A DNA stretch of 64,000 nucleotides from Nocardiopsis_C rhodophaea (GCF_039530945.1 NZ_BAAAPC010000009.1:124001-188000); one strand, 5' to 3'; counted from the first letter of the stretch, positions 1 through 9,696 are shown. Translations and numbers: made by a program. Notes: generated from the sequence alone by a model not told the origin.

Positions 1-2243
1 GGGTCTCCCAGCGCTCCTACTCCATCAAGTACCTGGAGCCGCTGTACTTCGAGGGGCGCGACGGCGACGTGGCCACCGCCACCGCCAGCATCGACGCCTA
101 CGCCGACTACCTCGGCGCGCGTGAGTCCGGCGACACCGACCGGGCCGACAAGATCCTGTCCGACATCGGCGCCTACAACTACGACGACTGCGTGTCCACC
201 GCGCGGCTGCGCGACTGGCTGGAGGAGCGCCGCGCGGCCGAAGGCATCACGGCGCGCCCCGCCGTCCAGACCGAGCTGAGTGAGGCCGAGGACGACAAGC
301 GGCGCAAACGCGAGGAGAAGGAGGCGCGGCTGCGCGCCCTGACCGACCCGCTGCTGCGCGACGTGCCCGCCGACACCCACCGGCGCGACGCGGCCCAGCA
401 GGCCCGCGTCCGCCTGGCGGCGCTGGCCGGGTACTACCCGCGCGAGGAGAAGCCCTCCTGGTGGGAGTACTTCCGCCGGGTCTCGGCCCCGGTGGAGGAG
501 CTGGAGTCCGACAACGACTGCCTGGTACCGCTGCGCGTGGCGGCGGGGGAGTGGCAGGAGCCCACCGGCCGCCAGCGCCTCGCCCGCCGCGAACTGGAGC
601 TGCGCGCCGACCCCACCCGCCCCCACCCCTTCTCCGCCGACGACCGCGTGCGGCTGCTCTACCCGGGCCCGCCCGTCACCTGCCACCGCCCCGAGTCGAC
701 GCGCTCCGCGCGGCCCTACTCATGGGGCCAGGGCGCCGACACGGTGGACGCGACCGTGACCGCCGCCTCGGCCGACCGGCTCGTCGTGACCGAGACCGCC
801 GACCCCGAGCAGCTCTACGCCCGCGCCCCGGCCGCCGTGCTGCCCGGCCCGCCCATCCAGGCGGCCCCCAAGGACGCGGCCCTGGAAGCCCTCGTCGAGC
901 AGACCATCGCCCACCAACCGGACTGGCTGCGCCTGCCCGGAGTCGACGTGCTGCGCCGCCTGCCGCCCCGGCTGCGCGGCGGCGGCGCCCTGCCCGACCC
1001 CGCCGAGCACGGCGGCGACCTGATCGCCACCGCCATCGCCGCCGTGGACCGCCTGGAGGACTCCTACCTCGCCGTGCAGGGCCCGCCCGGGGCGGGCAAG
1101 ACCTACCTCGCCGCACAGCTCATCACCCACCTGGTGGGCCGGGGCGCCACCGTGGGCGTGTGCTCCACCAGCCACAAGGCCGTGGAGAACGTGCTGGCGG
1201 CCGCCGTGCGCGCCGGCCAGGACGCCCGCGCCCCCGTCCCCGCCGCCAAGCGCCCCAGCGGCAAGCAGGCGCCCGACCCCGACCTGCCCTGGGAGCAGCC
1301 GCGCAGCCTCAACGCGCTGTCCGCCTGGCGGGCCAAGCAGGAGGGCGGCTACCTCGTCGGCGGCACCGCCTGGGGCATGGCCAACGCCACCATGCTCGAC
1401 GACCCGCTGGACGTGCTCATCATCGACGAGGCCGGGCAGTTCGCGCTGGCCGACACCCTCGCCGTCTCGGCCGCCGCACGCAACCTCGTCCTGCTCGGCG
1501 ACCCCCAGCAACTCCCACAGGTCGTCCAGGGCACCCACGCCGAGGGCGCCGATGCCTCGGCGCTGGAGCACCTGGTGGGCGGGGAGGAGATCATCGACGC
1601 CTCCCTGGGTTACTTCCTGGACGAGACCCGGCGCATGCACCCGGCCGTGTGCGCCCCGGTCTCCGCCCTGTCCTACCGCGGGCGCCTGCACGCCCACCCC
1701 TCGGCCGCCGAGCGCGGCCTTGAGGGCAGGGAGGCGGGCCTGTACCAGGTGCCGGTGGCCCACAGCGGGCGCAGCACCCACAGCCCCGAGGAGGTCGAGG
1801 CCGCGGTCGGCCTGGCCGCACGCCTGGTGGGCGCCGCCTTCACCGAGCCGGGCGCCGACCCCCGCCCGCTGCGGCCCGACGACATCCTCATGGTCGCCCC
1901 CTACAACCTCCAGGTGCGCACCCTGCGCCGGGCGCTGCGCGAGGCCGGGATGCCAGGGGTGCGGGTCGGCACCGTGGACCGGTTCCAGGGCCAGGAGGCG
2001 CCGGTGGTGATCTGCTCCATGACGGTCTCCAGCGCCTTGGAGGTCCCGCGCGGCCTGGACTTCGTACTGTCGCGCAACCGGCTCAACGTGGCCCTGTCGC
2101 GCGCCCAGGTCCTGGCGGCGCTGGTGTACTCCCCGGACCTGCTGACGGCCGCCCCGCGCTCGGTCGCCGAACTGCGCGTCCTGGCCGGGTTCGCGGGCCT
2201 GTGCCACCGGGCACGCCCCTGGCGGGGGCACGCCGCGCCCTGA
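1..2243 (+). CDS. RecB-like nuclease / superfamily 1 helicase, 5' end missing
   Basis: The reading frame is open from position 3, so the gene starts before the window. The first visible residues (SYSIKYLEPLYF) and the YNYDDC motif near window residue 60 are typical of the end of the RecB-like/RNase H-fold nuclease part of TM0106-family proteins. A superfamily 1 helicase follows, with Walker A GPPGAGKT (about 1081-1104), Walker B LIIDEAGQ, motif III LLGDPQQLPQ, motif V GTVDRFQGQE and motif VI RLNVALSRA near the C-terminus. All key helicase residues are present, so this half looks active. Such nuclease-helicase fusions are thought to act in DNA processing or repair; the substrate is unknown. 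An internal GTG at 69 is not the real start. Confidence 0.9.
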   Translation, partial: VSQRSYSIKYLEPLYFEGRDGDVATATASIDAYADYLGARESGDTDRADKILSDIGAYNYDDCVSTARLRDWLEERRAAEGITARPAVQTELSEAEDDKRRKREEKEARLRALTDPLLRDVPADTHRRDAAQQARVRLAALAGYYPREEKPSWWEYFRRVSAPVEELESDNDCLVPLRVAAGEWQEPTGRQRLARRELELRADPTRPHPFSADDRVRLLYPGPPVTCHRPESTRSARPYSWGQGADTVDATVTAASADRLVVTETADPEQLYARAPAAVLPGPPIQAAPKDAALEALVEQTIAHQPDWLRLPGVDVLRRLPPRLRGGGALPDPAEHGGDLIATAIAAVDRLEDSYLAVQGPPGAGKTYLAAQLITHLVGRGATVGVCSTSHKAVENVLAAAVRAGQDARAPVPAAKRPSGKQAPDPDLPWEQPRSLNALSAWRAKQEGGYLVGGTAWGMANATMLDDPLDVLIIDEAGQFALADTLAVSAAARNLVLLGDPQQLPQVVQGTHAEGADASALEHLVGGEEIIDASLGYFLDETRRMHPAVCAPVSALSYRGRLHAHPSAAERGLEGREAGLYQVPVAHSGRSTHSPEEVEAAVGLAARLVGAAFTEPGADPRPLRPDDILMVAPYNLQVRTLRRALREAGMPGVRVGTVDRFQGQEAPVVICSMTVSSALEVPRGLDFVLSRNRLNVALSRAQVLAALVYSPDLLTAAPRSVAELRVLAGFAGLCHRARPWRGHAAP

Positions 2244-2469
2244 CGCGGCGTGCCCGCTGGCGCACGATCCGGCGCCCGAGGCGGGAAAAACGCCACGAGG
2301 ATGACGACACTCGCCCACCCGACCTCTTGATCGACAGCCCCGAGCCGAGTTGGATGGTCGATGTCGCATCCGGGCAGCGCCCCTCTGCCCCGATGACCAC
2401 CGAACACCACATCACCGAGACCGACATTGATCCGTTTCATCCGTCCCGCTGAAAGGCATCACCGACACC

Positions 2470-2862
2470 GTGCTCGATTCTCCGTCCACGCCGCGCACGC
2501 CCCGGCGCGGCGCTCCACGAACCCTGTGGGAGAAGGTGCGTTCCCCGTTGCCGCCGGTTGAAAATGGAGGCCCGCCCATCCGCAACACCCGCCACCCCCT
2601 GGGCGTCCGCATCACCGCGGCCGTCCTGGGACTGGCCGGCCTGATCCTGGGGCCCATCGGGTACCTCAACGCCGTGGCAGCCGACGCCAGCTCCGCCGCC
2701 GAGTGGTACACGCTGGGCGTCGGCGCCGCCGTGGGCCTGCCGCTGCTGGCCGCCGCCATCACCACGGTCGCCGGGGACCGTACGGCCGCACGCTGGTCGC
2801 TGGCGCTGCTGCTGTGGCCGATCGCCTACATCACCGCCATCCACCTCCTGGCCGCCGTGTGA
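2470..2862 (+). CDS. small membrane protein, three predicted TM segments
   Basis: 130 residues from a GTG start. The first 45 residues are basic and proline-rich. Three hydrophobic segments follow at about 47-70, 81-101 and 109-129, ending at the C-terminus. I do not recognise a family. The start is uncertain: an AAAGG about 15 bases upstream of 2470 is rather far, and a strong GGAGG lies at 2566-2570 inside the gene with no standard in-frame start behind it. It is followed by another small membrane protein on the same strand, so the two may be co-transcribed. Function unknown. Confidence 0.55.
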   Translation: MLDSPSTPRTPRRGAPRTLWEKVRSPLPPVENGGPPIRNTRHPLGVRITAAVLGLAGLILGPIGYLNAVAADASSAAEWYTLGVGAAVGLPLLAAAITTVAGDRTAARWSLALLLWPIAYITAIHLLAAV

Positions 2863-2945
2863 CCAGGGCACCGGCCCCCGCCGCCTAGGGTGGGGGCCGG
2901 TGCGGCCGAGCCGGGTGGCCGCGCGTGAGGCGATCGGAGGGGCGC

Positions 2946-3404
2946 GTGTCACCCAAGAAGAAGAACCCCCGCACACCGCGCGAACGGCGCACCGGGACGC
3001 GGGACACCCGCCGCACGGCGGCCGCCGACCCCGCCCGCACCGCGCGCACCCCGGTCGCGGTGGAGGAGCCCGCGCGCTGGCCCGTGCTGGTGTGGTGCCT
3101 GCTGACGGCGGCCTGGATCGGCGGGTCCCTGCTGTTCTTCGTGCTCTACCTGGCCGAGGGCTTCGCCCTGCTCAACGCCGCGGAGATCACCGACGCCGCT
3201 CGGCGCGCCACCGCCTGGTACCTCGTGGGGCTGGTGGCATCCGCCTTGGGCGTCCCCGTGGTCGGCGCCGTGGCCGCCGCGGTGCTGCGCCGCAGGATCG
3301 CCGCCGTCATGTTCGGCCTGGCCCTGCTGCTGTCGGCGGCGGCCCTGTTCTCCCTGGCGTCCCCCGCCGACCTGGTTTCGGCCATCGGCGCCGCACTCGG
3401 CTGA
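2946..3404 (+). CDS. small membrane protein with basic N-terminus
   Basis: 152 residues from the GTG at 2946, chosen because GGAGGGG (2936-2942) is correctly spaced; a GTG further upstream at 2925 has no such site. A very basic first 35 residues (MSPKKKNPRTP...) are followed by hydrophobic segments at about 45-70, 88-113 and 118-138. The arrangement suggests a cytosolic positively charged tail and a three-pass membrane domain. No family recognised. Same strand and similar design as the preceding small membrane protein. Confidence 0.65.
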   Translation: MSPKKKNPRTPRERRTGTRDTRRTAAADPARTARTPVAVEEPARWPVLVWCLLTAAWIGGSLLFFVLYLAEGFALLNAAEITDAARRATAWYLVGLVASALGVPVVGAVAAAVLRRRIAAVMFGLALLLSAAALFSLASPADLVSAIGAALG

Positions 3405-3507
3405 CCAGCCGCACACCGCCCCCGCGAGGTCCGATCCGGGGGCGGGCCGGCCGCGGCCGCGCGCCCCATAACGCCCTTCGGTCCGCGATGCGCCATGATG
3501 GACCACC

Positions 3508-4767
3508 GTGGACGACAAACCCGAAGACCACCCCGGCGGCGGCGACGTGGCCGAGATCGTGCCGGCGGAGGTCCGCACCCGGCTGGAACACGGCACCCAC
3601 AGCGTGCTCGTGGACACCCGCGCCCTGGAGGAGGTGCGGCGGCGCTTCGACGACGAGCAGGCATCGGCCCTGGGCCGCTACCTGGCCTCCGCCCAGTCGC
3701 ACAACACCCTGCGCGCCTACCGCACCGACTGGTGCGCCTTCACCGCCTGGTGCCTGGCCGAAGGCCGCCGCTCCCTGCCCGCCGACCCCGTGGACGTCGC
3801 CGTCTACCTCGCCGCCGCGGCCGACACCGTCGGCCGCGACGACCCCGCCCGCTGGGCGCTGTCCCCCTCCACCCTGGAACGCAAGGCCGCGGCCATCGCC
3901 GCCGTGCACGGGGCCCACGGCCTGGCCTCACCCACCCGCGCCGACGTGGTCCGCATGACCCTGCGCGGCATCCGGCGCCAACGCCGCGCCCGGCCCAACC
4001 GCAAACGCCCCGTGCTCCTGCACACCCTGGAAGCCCTGCTGGCCGAACGCCCCGCCCCCGGCCACCCCACCGGCACCGCACGGCGCCGCGACGCGCTCCT
4101 GCTCCTGGCCGGGTTCGCCGGCGCCCTGCGCCGCAGCGAACTGGCCGCGCTGACCTTCGACGACATCGCCGTGGACACCGACGCCACAACCGGCGAACCC
4201 CTGCTCGTGGTGGGCCTGGCGGCCACCAAGACCGACCAGGAGGCGCGCCACGCCCAGCAGGTCGCCCTGCCCCGGGGCAGGCGCAGCACCACCTGCCCGG
4301 TCTGCGCGTTCGCCGAGTGGGCCGACGCCGTGCGGGCCCACCGCGACGGCGGAGCCCCCGGTCTGCGCGCGTTCTTGGAAGCCGACCCCCAGGCGGGCGC
4401 GGACCACCTCGCCGCCGCCCCGCCCGCCCACCGCTGCCACACCTACACCGGTACCGACCTGGCCGACGGCACCGCCCGCCCCCTGTTTCCGCCCATCGAC
4501 CGGCACGGCCGCCTGGCACCCCGCACGATCTCCGGGCGCGCCGTCGCCGACCTGGTCAAACGCTACGCAGAACGGGCGGGTCTGGACCCCCGCGCCTTCA
4601 GCGGGCACTCGCTGCGCTCCGGGTTCGCCACCCAGGCGGCGCTGGGCGGCGCCGCGGACCGCGAGATCATGCGCCAGGGCCGCTGGACCAACCCGCGCAC
4701 CGTGCACGGCTACATCCGCACCGCCAACCCGCTGGAGGACAACGCCGTCACCCGCCTGGGCCTGTGA
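3508..4767 (+). CDS. tyrosine recombinase / site-specific integrase
   Basis: 419 residues from a GTG. The N-terminal core-binding domain (about 45-150) precedes the catalytic domain. The catalytic set is complete: R208 (in GALRRSEL), K241 (ATKTDQ), H367 and R370 (SGHSLRSG), W393 in the H/W position, and nucleophile Y402 (VHGYIR). An insertion around 260-312 carries a CPVC pair plus HRCH, suggesting a bound metal. The length and insert differ from XerC/XerD (about 300 residues), so this is more like an integrase of a mobile element. However, no other element genes, tRNA gene or attachment repeat are seen beside it, so it looks orphaned. Confidence 0.88.
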   Translation: MDDKPEDHPGGGDVAEIVPAEVRTRLEHGTHSVLVDTRALEEVRRRFDDEQASALGRYLASAQSHNTLRAYRTDWCAFTAWCLAEGRRSLPADPVDVAVYLAAAADTVGRDDPARWALSPSTLERKAAAIAAVHGAHGLASPTRADVVRMTLRGIRRQRRARPNRKRPVLLHTLEALLAERPAPGHPTGTARRRDALLLLAGFAGALRRSELAALTFDDIAVDTDATTGEPLLVVGLAATKTDQEARHAQQVALPRGRRSTTCPVCAFAEWADAVRAHRDGGAPGLRAFLEADPQAGADHLAAAPPAHRCHTYTGTDLADGTARPLFPPIDRHGRLAPRTISGRAVADLVKRYAERAGLDPRAFSGHSLRSGFATQAALGGAADREIMRQGRWTNPRTVHGYIRTANPLEDNAVTRLGL

Positions 4768-4841
4768 GCGCGCACCTCTGGGCCCCACGGGCGCGGTCCG
4801 GAACCGTCCCGGAAGATCGGGGTGACCACAATGTGTCCGTT

Positions 4842-6947
4842 ATGTGCGAAGATGCCGGGGTGATCGATGAGTTTCGCGCTGCTTTCCAGGAGCTGATCGA
4901 CGCCTCAGTCGCGACGGATCCGCAGCCCTTCCCCGCCGCAGCCCACAAGGTCTACACGCTGGTTCCCCACGTGCCCGAGGAAGAACGCGAACTCGCACTG
5001 GAGGCGTTGGCCCCCCTCCTCAGCGGAGGGCACGCCCTGCCCGGCGTCGCCGCCGACCTCAGCCTCATCGCCGGGGCGATGGTCGAATCCGGCGCCGCCC
5101 CCGGCACCACCGGCGTGGAGGTGGTCCGCCTGCTGCGGCTGATGGGCAAGGGCGCCGCCGTGTTCCTCTCCGCCTGGGACCGCACCGGCGGCGGCCCCCC
5201 GCCCGACCCCGACACGGTCACCGCCGAAGCCGAGGAGCGCGTCGCCACCGACCTGGCCGAGGCCGCCCCCACCGCCACCGTGTGCTGGTGGACCATCCGC
5301 CGCCACGGCCTGGCCGCCAAGACCATGCTCGGCAGCTCCGCCGTGCGCGCCGCCATCCGCTCCGACCCCGCCCTGCACGCCGAACTCGTGGCGATCTCCA
5401 ACCAGCTCTCCGCGGCCCTGTGGGAATTCGACGAGGTCCGCGCCCTCCTGCGGATGGCCGAAACCACCTCGGTCCTCGTCTTGGACCGCGCCTCCGGACG
5501 GGGGTTCCGCATCCTGTTCGACGGCATCGGCGACAACTTCCAACTCCACGCCCTGCTGGCCGACGCCCTCATCGGCCCCGAGGGCCGGGGCCTGCCCGGA
5601 GAACGCCCCGACCCCCGGTGGACCGCCTCCTACCGCTCCAGCGCCCCCGACCCCGAGGCGCGCATCGTGCGCGGCTGGTGGAACCTGACCTCCGCCGACG
5701 GCTCGTGGATCTGGAACGACGGCGTCCCGGCCGACATCCCCGCCGTCGACGGCGAACGCATCGTGGTGCTGGACGCCCAGCCCTTCGCGCGCACCTGGAG
5801 CGCGGGACGCCGCCACCCCCAGGTCCCCGCCTGGCTGGAGGTCGACGAGGAGCTCACCAGCGACGAGACCGCCCTGTGGTGGCGCCGCGTGGCCACCAGC
5901 GCACCCCCGGCGGTCGCGGACGCCCCCGCCCACGGCACCGAGGAGCCCGAGCCCGCCGCACAGCAGGAGGACTCCTCTGGCGCCACCGGCACGCCCGCCC
6001 CGACACCGCCCGGCTTTCCCTCGACCGTTCCGGAAGGCGGCGCGGCGGTGCGTCCCGCGATGGAGGAGATTCGCGCCTCGGCAGGGCCGCTCACGCCCGC
6101 GGCCAAGCGCGTGGCGCCCCAGAGCACCACCGAACCGCCCGAGCCCGCCGAGCAGGAGGCGCGGCCCGCCACGGACGACGCGCCGGCGCCGGGCGCACAC
6201 CCCGACCCGCCCGCGGACACAGGTGAGGACGCGCGACCGGACGCGACGGCCCCCGACGGCGCCGCCCCGGCACCGGCCGCGCAGGACCCCGCGCTGGGTA
6301 CCGGCGACAACGACGCCGAGGACCCCCTCGGCGACCACCTGGACGGCGTCACGGCGGCCGCCCCGGAAGACGGCCCGGCGCAGGACCCGGCCGCACAGGA
6401 CAGCGACACCGCGGATACCGCCTCTCCCGCCGGGGATGCGGCCGATGCTCGCGGCGAGCCCGCCCGCGTCGACGCCTTCCCGGAGCGCATGCGCGGCTCC
6501 CTGCGGGTCAGCGCCGAGCGGGACGAGCCCGACACATGGGAAGCATCCGCCCCGGCCCAGGCGGGCCACGACGCGACGCCACCGGCGGACAGCGGCCTCA
6601 CCTCAGCGGAGGCGCAGCCCGCGGCACTCTCGCACGGGGACACCACCGCCGGCGTCGAGGCGCAGGCCGCGGCGGGCGACACCGCCGCACCTGGTGGCCC
6701 CCTCGGCGCGGAGTCGGGCCCGTATTCGGCGGCGACCGAGGTGTTCCCGGTGATCACGGACGAGATCGCCGCCATGTTCGACGCCGAACGGGCCGCCGGG
6801 GAACGTGCCGACGGACGCGGCGCGGCCGAAACACCCGCCAGTGAGGAGCGCGCGGACAGCGACGGTCGGGCGCCGGGCGCGTCCTTCCTGCCGCCGCTGC
6901 CGCCCGGCGTCTCCGACAGCTCGCGGTGGGGGCCCAACTGGCTGTGA
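4842..6947 (+). CDS. hypothetical protein, folded N-terminus and long disordered tail
   Basis: About 701 residues if the ATG at 4842 is used; GTG codons at 4833 and 4860 are alternatives and no strong ribosome site decides. Residues 1 to about 350 have normal composition with many Leu/Ala helices and Trp-rich stretches (WWNLTSADGSWIWND near 285), suggesting a folded domain. From about 355 to 640 the sequence is almost only A, P, E, D, G and T, typical of intrinsic disorder. A short ordered-looking segment (EVFPVITDEIAAMFDAER) and the end PPLPPGVSDSSRWGPNWL follow. No family recognised. It lies alone between the integrase and a convergent membrane protein gene. Confidence 0.7.
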   Translation: MCEDAGVIDEFRAAFQELIDASVATDPQPFPAAAHKVYTLVPHVPEEERELALEALAPLLSGGHALPGVAADLSLIAGAMVESGAAPGTTGVEVVRLLRLMGKGAAVFLSAWDRTGGGPPPDPDTVTAEAEERVATDLAEAAPTATVCWWTIRRHGLAAKTMLGSSAVRAAIRSDPALHAELVAISNQLSAALWEFDEVRALLRMAETTSVLVLDRASGRGFRILFDGIGDNFQLHALLADALIGPEGRGLPGERPDPRWTASYRSSAPDPEARIVRGWWNLTSADGSWIWNDGVPADIPAVDGERIVVLDAQPFARTWSAGRRHPQVPAWLEVDEELTSDETALWWRRVATSAPPAVADAPAHGTEEPEPAAQQEDSSGATGTPAPTPPGFPSTVPEGGAAVRPAMEEIRASAGPLTPAAKRVAPQSTTEPPEPAEQEARPATDDAPAPGAHPDPPADTGEDARPDATAPDGAAPAPAAQDPALGTGDNDAEDPLGDHLDGVTAAAPEDGPAQDPAAQDSDTADTASPAGDAADARGEPARVDAFPERMRGSLRVSAERDEPDTWEASAPAQAGHDATPPADSGLTSAEAQPAALSHGDTTAGVEAQAAAGDTAAPGGPLGAESGPYSAATEVFPVITDEIAAMFDAERAAGERADGRGAAETPASEERADSDGRAPGASFLPPLPPGVSDSSRWGPNWL

Positions 6948-7104
6948 CCCCTCCGCAGGTGCGGGAGCGGCCCCGCTGAGGTGCCGGCCCCACCGGCCGG
7001 GAGCCCACGGGGTCGGCGTTCGCCAGCGACGCCGCCAGGTGCCGCCGGTCGCGCGGGGGGAGGGGCGGTGCTGTCCGCGCGCCCGCCTGGCGGTGCGGGG
7101 CGGG

Positions 7105-7632
7105 TCAGGCGGTGCGGCGGTGACCGCCGGGGCGGGGCGCCGCCGCGGGCAGCGGGGAGCGCTCGTCGTCTTCGTAGTCCTCGTCGTAGAGGCCGTCGAA
7201 GTACTCCTCTTCGGTGACGTCGTGGGCCTGTTCCGCGCCCCTCCAGCGCGAGGCCAGGAACATCGGGACCACCAGCGCCAGGCCCAGCGGCACAAAGACG
7301 CCGAGGGGCAGCAGGTCCAGGGCTCCGCTCAGGCCGGGGCTGCCGGGCAGGCGGTCGGCGAGCTCGGGGCGCAGAACGACACCGGCGGTCAGCCCGACCA
7401 GGGTGAGCCCCGCGATCCCCGGCACCAGGGGGGTCAGCCGGGGTGCCGCCATGGCCACCGCCACCAGCAGCGCGAGTGCGCTGACCACCGCGAGGGTCGC
7501 GGCGCCCCCGGCACTGAGGAACGTGGCCTCCTGTGCCTTGAGCTCGGTCAGGCGGGGCAGGGCCCACCCGGCCCCGAGGACGACGACGGGGGCCAGGACC
7601 AGGCCGGTCAGCAAACCGACGAGGTGTCGCAT
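7105..7632 (-). CDS. four-TM membrane protein with acidic tyrosine-rich tail
   Basis: 175 residues from the ATG at 7632, chosen because GAGAGGAG sits 8 bases upstream; an upstream extension to 7704 lacks a site. Hydrophobic segments lie at about 4-25, 40-62, 68-88 and 105-127. They are followed by a short cytosolic tail rich in Asp, Glu and Tyr (EEEYFDGLYDEDYEDDE, about 141-157) and a basic end. I do not recognise the family. It is convergent with the preceding gene (157 bp gap) and divergent from the ankyrin gene. Confidence 0.7.
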   Translation of the reverse strand: MRHLVGLLTGLVLAPVVVLGAGWALPRLTELKAQEATFLSAGGAATLAVVSALALLVAVAMAAPRLTPLVPGIAGLTLVGLTAGVVLRPELADRLPGSPGLSGALDLLPLGVFVPLGLALVVPMFLASRWRGAEQAHDVTEEEYFDGLYDEDYEDDERSPLPAAAPRPGGHRRTA

Positions 7633-7806
7633 AGGGGGTGCTCCTCTCAGGACGTTGGCTAGGCACCCTAGCGACATTTCCCCACCACTGACCATGTCCG
7701 ACAAGTCGGATGCGGGGGGCCGCGTGCCCCGCCGTCACCACCGCCCCACCCTTCCGGCCCTGCCAGCCGCGACCTCACCCCGCCGGCGGGCTCTAACCTG
7801 GAAGAC

Positions 7807-8226
7807 GTGAGTACCGCAGACGGGTCCACCGACCCCATCAACGACCCTGACATCATCAACCTGGCCACCAAGGTCTTCGACTTCGCCCGCAACGGCGACA
7901 CCGAATCCCTGGGCGCCTACCTCGCCGCCGGCGTCCCGGTCAACCTCACCAACGACAGCGGCGACACCCTGGTCATGCTCGCCGCCTACCACGGCCACGC
8001 CGACACCGTCGCCCACCTGTGCCGCCGAGGCGCCGACGTCGACCGCCTCAACGACCGCGGACAGTCACCGCTGGCCGGCGCGGTATTCAAGGGCGAAGAC
8101 GAGGTCGTGGCCATCCTGGTGGAGCACGGGGCCGACCCCGACGCGGGCACCCCCTCAGCAAAGGAGGCCGCACACATGTTCAACAAGAGCCACTACCTGC
8201 GCCTCTTCGACACCCAGGACTCCTGA
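7807..8226 (+). CDS. ankyrin-repeat protein
   Basis: 139 residues from a GTG. Repeat-like units read GDTLVMLAAYHGHADTVAHL, RGADVDRLNDRGQSPLAGAV and EDEVVAILVEHGADPDAG, the classic G-x-TPL-x-x-A helix-turn-helix pattern with the AD-hairpin. There are about three repeats and no signal peptide or membrane segment. It should be a small cytosolic protein-binding scaffold. The next gene starts 8 bases downstream on the same strand, so they probably form an operon. Partner unknown. Confidence 0.88.
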   Translation: MSTADGSTDPINDPDIINLATKVFDFARNGDTESLGAYLAAGVPVNLTNDSGDTLVMLAAYHGHADTVAHLCRRGADVDRLNDRGQSPLAGAVFKGEDEVVAILVEHGADPDAGTPSAKEAAHMFNKSHYLRLFDTQDS

Positions 8227-8233
8227 GGCGCGC

Positions 8234-9184
8234 ATGGCCGCCCCCGACCCGCGGCCCCAGCCGGTGTTCGACCCGACGCTGCCACCGGCCGTACGCGAGC
8301 TGCTCGCCGCCCACCCCCACGCGCTCATCCCGGCCACCCGCACACCCCCGCCACCCGTGCGGACCCGCTGGGAGTTCCCCGAGCTGCCCGACCGCGTCCC
8401 CACCCACCTGGCCATCGTCTCCGCGCTGTTCCTCGTGGCGCTGATCACACGCTCCGGGGCGCTGATCCTGGTCACCGGCCTGGGACTGGTCCTGGTCGCC
8501 GTCAACCTCACCATCGCCGGGCTGCTGTCGGCCCGGCGCGTCACCGAATCCCCGGCCCGCGCCGCAGCACGCCGCCACCACGGCCGCTATCTGCTGGCCG
8601 ATGACGTCGACGCGCCCGCCCGCGCCCTGCTGCACCGCGCCCAGCAGGCGGTCGACGCCGTCACCGCCTCACCGCTGGCGGCCACCGGCCACGTCGAGGC
8701 GATCGACCACGCCGTGGTACTGCCCGAACAGCTGTGGGACATCGCCACCCGGCTGCGCCACCTGACCGACATGCGCGCCCGCGCCAGCGTTTCCACCGAC
8801 ATCCACCTCGACGTCGACGTCTCAGCGCTGCTGGCCGAGCGCCACACGGCCCTGCGCGCGGCCGACGCCGCGGTCACCGCCCGGGTGGAGGCACTGGAAC
8901 GCTACGCCGCCCACCTCGCCGCCGCCGAGGAGCACCACCGCAACCTCGCCGCCGTGCGGCAGCTGATGGAGGAACAGCAGGAGTACCGCGACCTGCTGGC
9001 GGCCAGCGCCGCCGACGAGCAGGCGATGCGGGCAGTGGAGGAGCTCACCGACCGCGCCCGCCTGGCCGAGGCGGACCTGCGACGGTCGCTGGAGGAGGCC
9101 GCGCAGGCCGCGCGTCTGCTGGCCCCGGGGGAGGGCCCGCCCCCGCCCGCACCGGGCCGCGGGGACGACGGCACGGCCAGCTGA
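8234..9184 (+). CDS. two-TM protein with long coiled-coil tail
   Basis: 316 residues from an ATG just after the ankyrin gene stop. A proline-rich N-terminus is followed by two hydrophobic segments at about 57-72 and 76-98. A mostly helical Ala/Glu/Arg-rich region runs from about 125 to 300; heptad-like spacing (LEERYAAHLAAAEEHH-type composition) suggests coiled coil. The end is proline/glycine-rich. No family recognised. Close spacing suggests co-expression with the ankyrin protein. Confidence 0.7.
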   Translation: MAAPDPRPQPVFDPTLPPAVRELLAAHPHALIPATRTPPPPVRTRWEFPELPDRVPTHLAIVSALFLVALITRSGALILVTGLGLVLVAVNLTIAGLLSARRVTESPARAAARRHHGRYLLADDVDAPARALLHRAQQAVDAVTASPLAATGHVEAIDHAVVLPEQLWDIATRLRHLTDMRARASVSTDIHLDVDVSALLAERHTALRAADAAVTARVEALERYAAHLAAAEEHHRNLAAVRQLMEEQQEYRDLLAASAADEQAMRAVEELTDRARLAEADLRRSLEEAAQAARLLAPGEGPPPPAPGRGDDGTAS

Positions 9185-9201
9185 GCCGCGCCCCGCCCGC
9201 C

Positions 9202-9696
9202 TCAGGTCGCCCAGTCCACCGCACACCCGTCCTCCAGGTACACGGTCAGCCCCGCATCCGCCGCCTTGAGCGCCGTCGCGATCCGCCGCCCCCGGCCCGC
9301 GGGCAGCAGCAGCCCGAAGTCGGAGGCGTCGGCCAGCATGGCGTCGCTCAGCTCCTCAGCGGGCAGGCGGACCTCATCGAACTGCCCCGCCCCCAGCCGC
9401 CCGGCGAAGATGAAGATGGTCGCGGGCCGACGGTCCGGGCTCAGGTCCGGCGGAATCCAGTCCACACACGCCAGCCCGTCCAGGTCGGGGACGAACCCGA
9501 TCTCCTCGGCGCACTCGCGGCGGCAGGCCGCCAACGGGGACTCCCGCTGCTCGATCACCCCGCCGGGCAGGCTCCACCCGGGCTTGTAGGTGGGCTTGAC
9601 CAGCAACACCCGGCCATCGGGGGCCCGCAGCAGCGCGCTGGCCGCCCCGCGGCTGCGCGGCAGGCTCTCGAAGAACTCCAACTCGGTGTCGGCCAT
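9202..9696 (-). CDS. Nudix hydrolase
   Basis: 164 residues from an ATG. The Nudix box is perfect: G-x5-E-x7-REUxEExGU is matched by the stretch starting GGVIEQRESPL and ending REC-AEEIGF (about residues 44-68). The core around it (LLVKPTYKPGWSLPGG) is standard. It should cleave a nucleoside-diphosphate-linked substrate using Mg2+; the substrate cannot be told from sequence. It is convergent with the coiled-coil gene (17 bp gap) and lies 80 bp from the next minus-strand gene. Confidence 0.9.
   Translation of the reverse strand: MADTELEFFESLPRSRGAASALLRAPDGRVLLVKPTYKPGWSLPGGVIEQRESPLAACRRECAEEIGFVPDLDGLACVDWIPPDLSPDRRPATIFIFAGRLGAGQFDEVRLPAEELSDAMLADASDFGLLLPAGRGRRIATALKAADAGLTVYLEDGCAVDWAT

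Noticed and set aside
720..2369. 549-codon open frame antisense to the helicase gene
   Set aside because: It is a by-product of GC-rich codons: Gly/Ala/Arg-rich with no motifs, while the helicase frame carries all motifs.
3495..4841. Extension of the 701-residue protein back to 3495
   Set aside because: The extra part overlaps the integrase in another frame and is Arg/Pro-rich nonsense.
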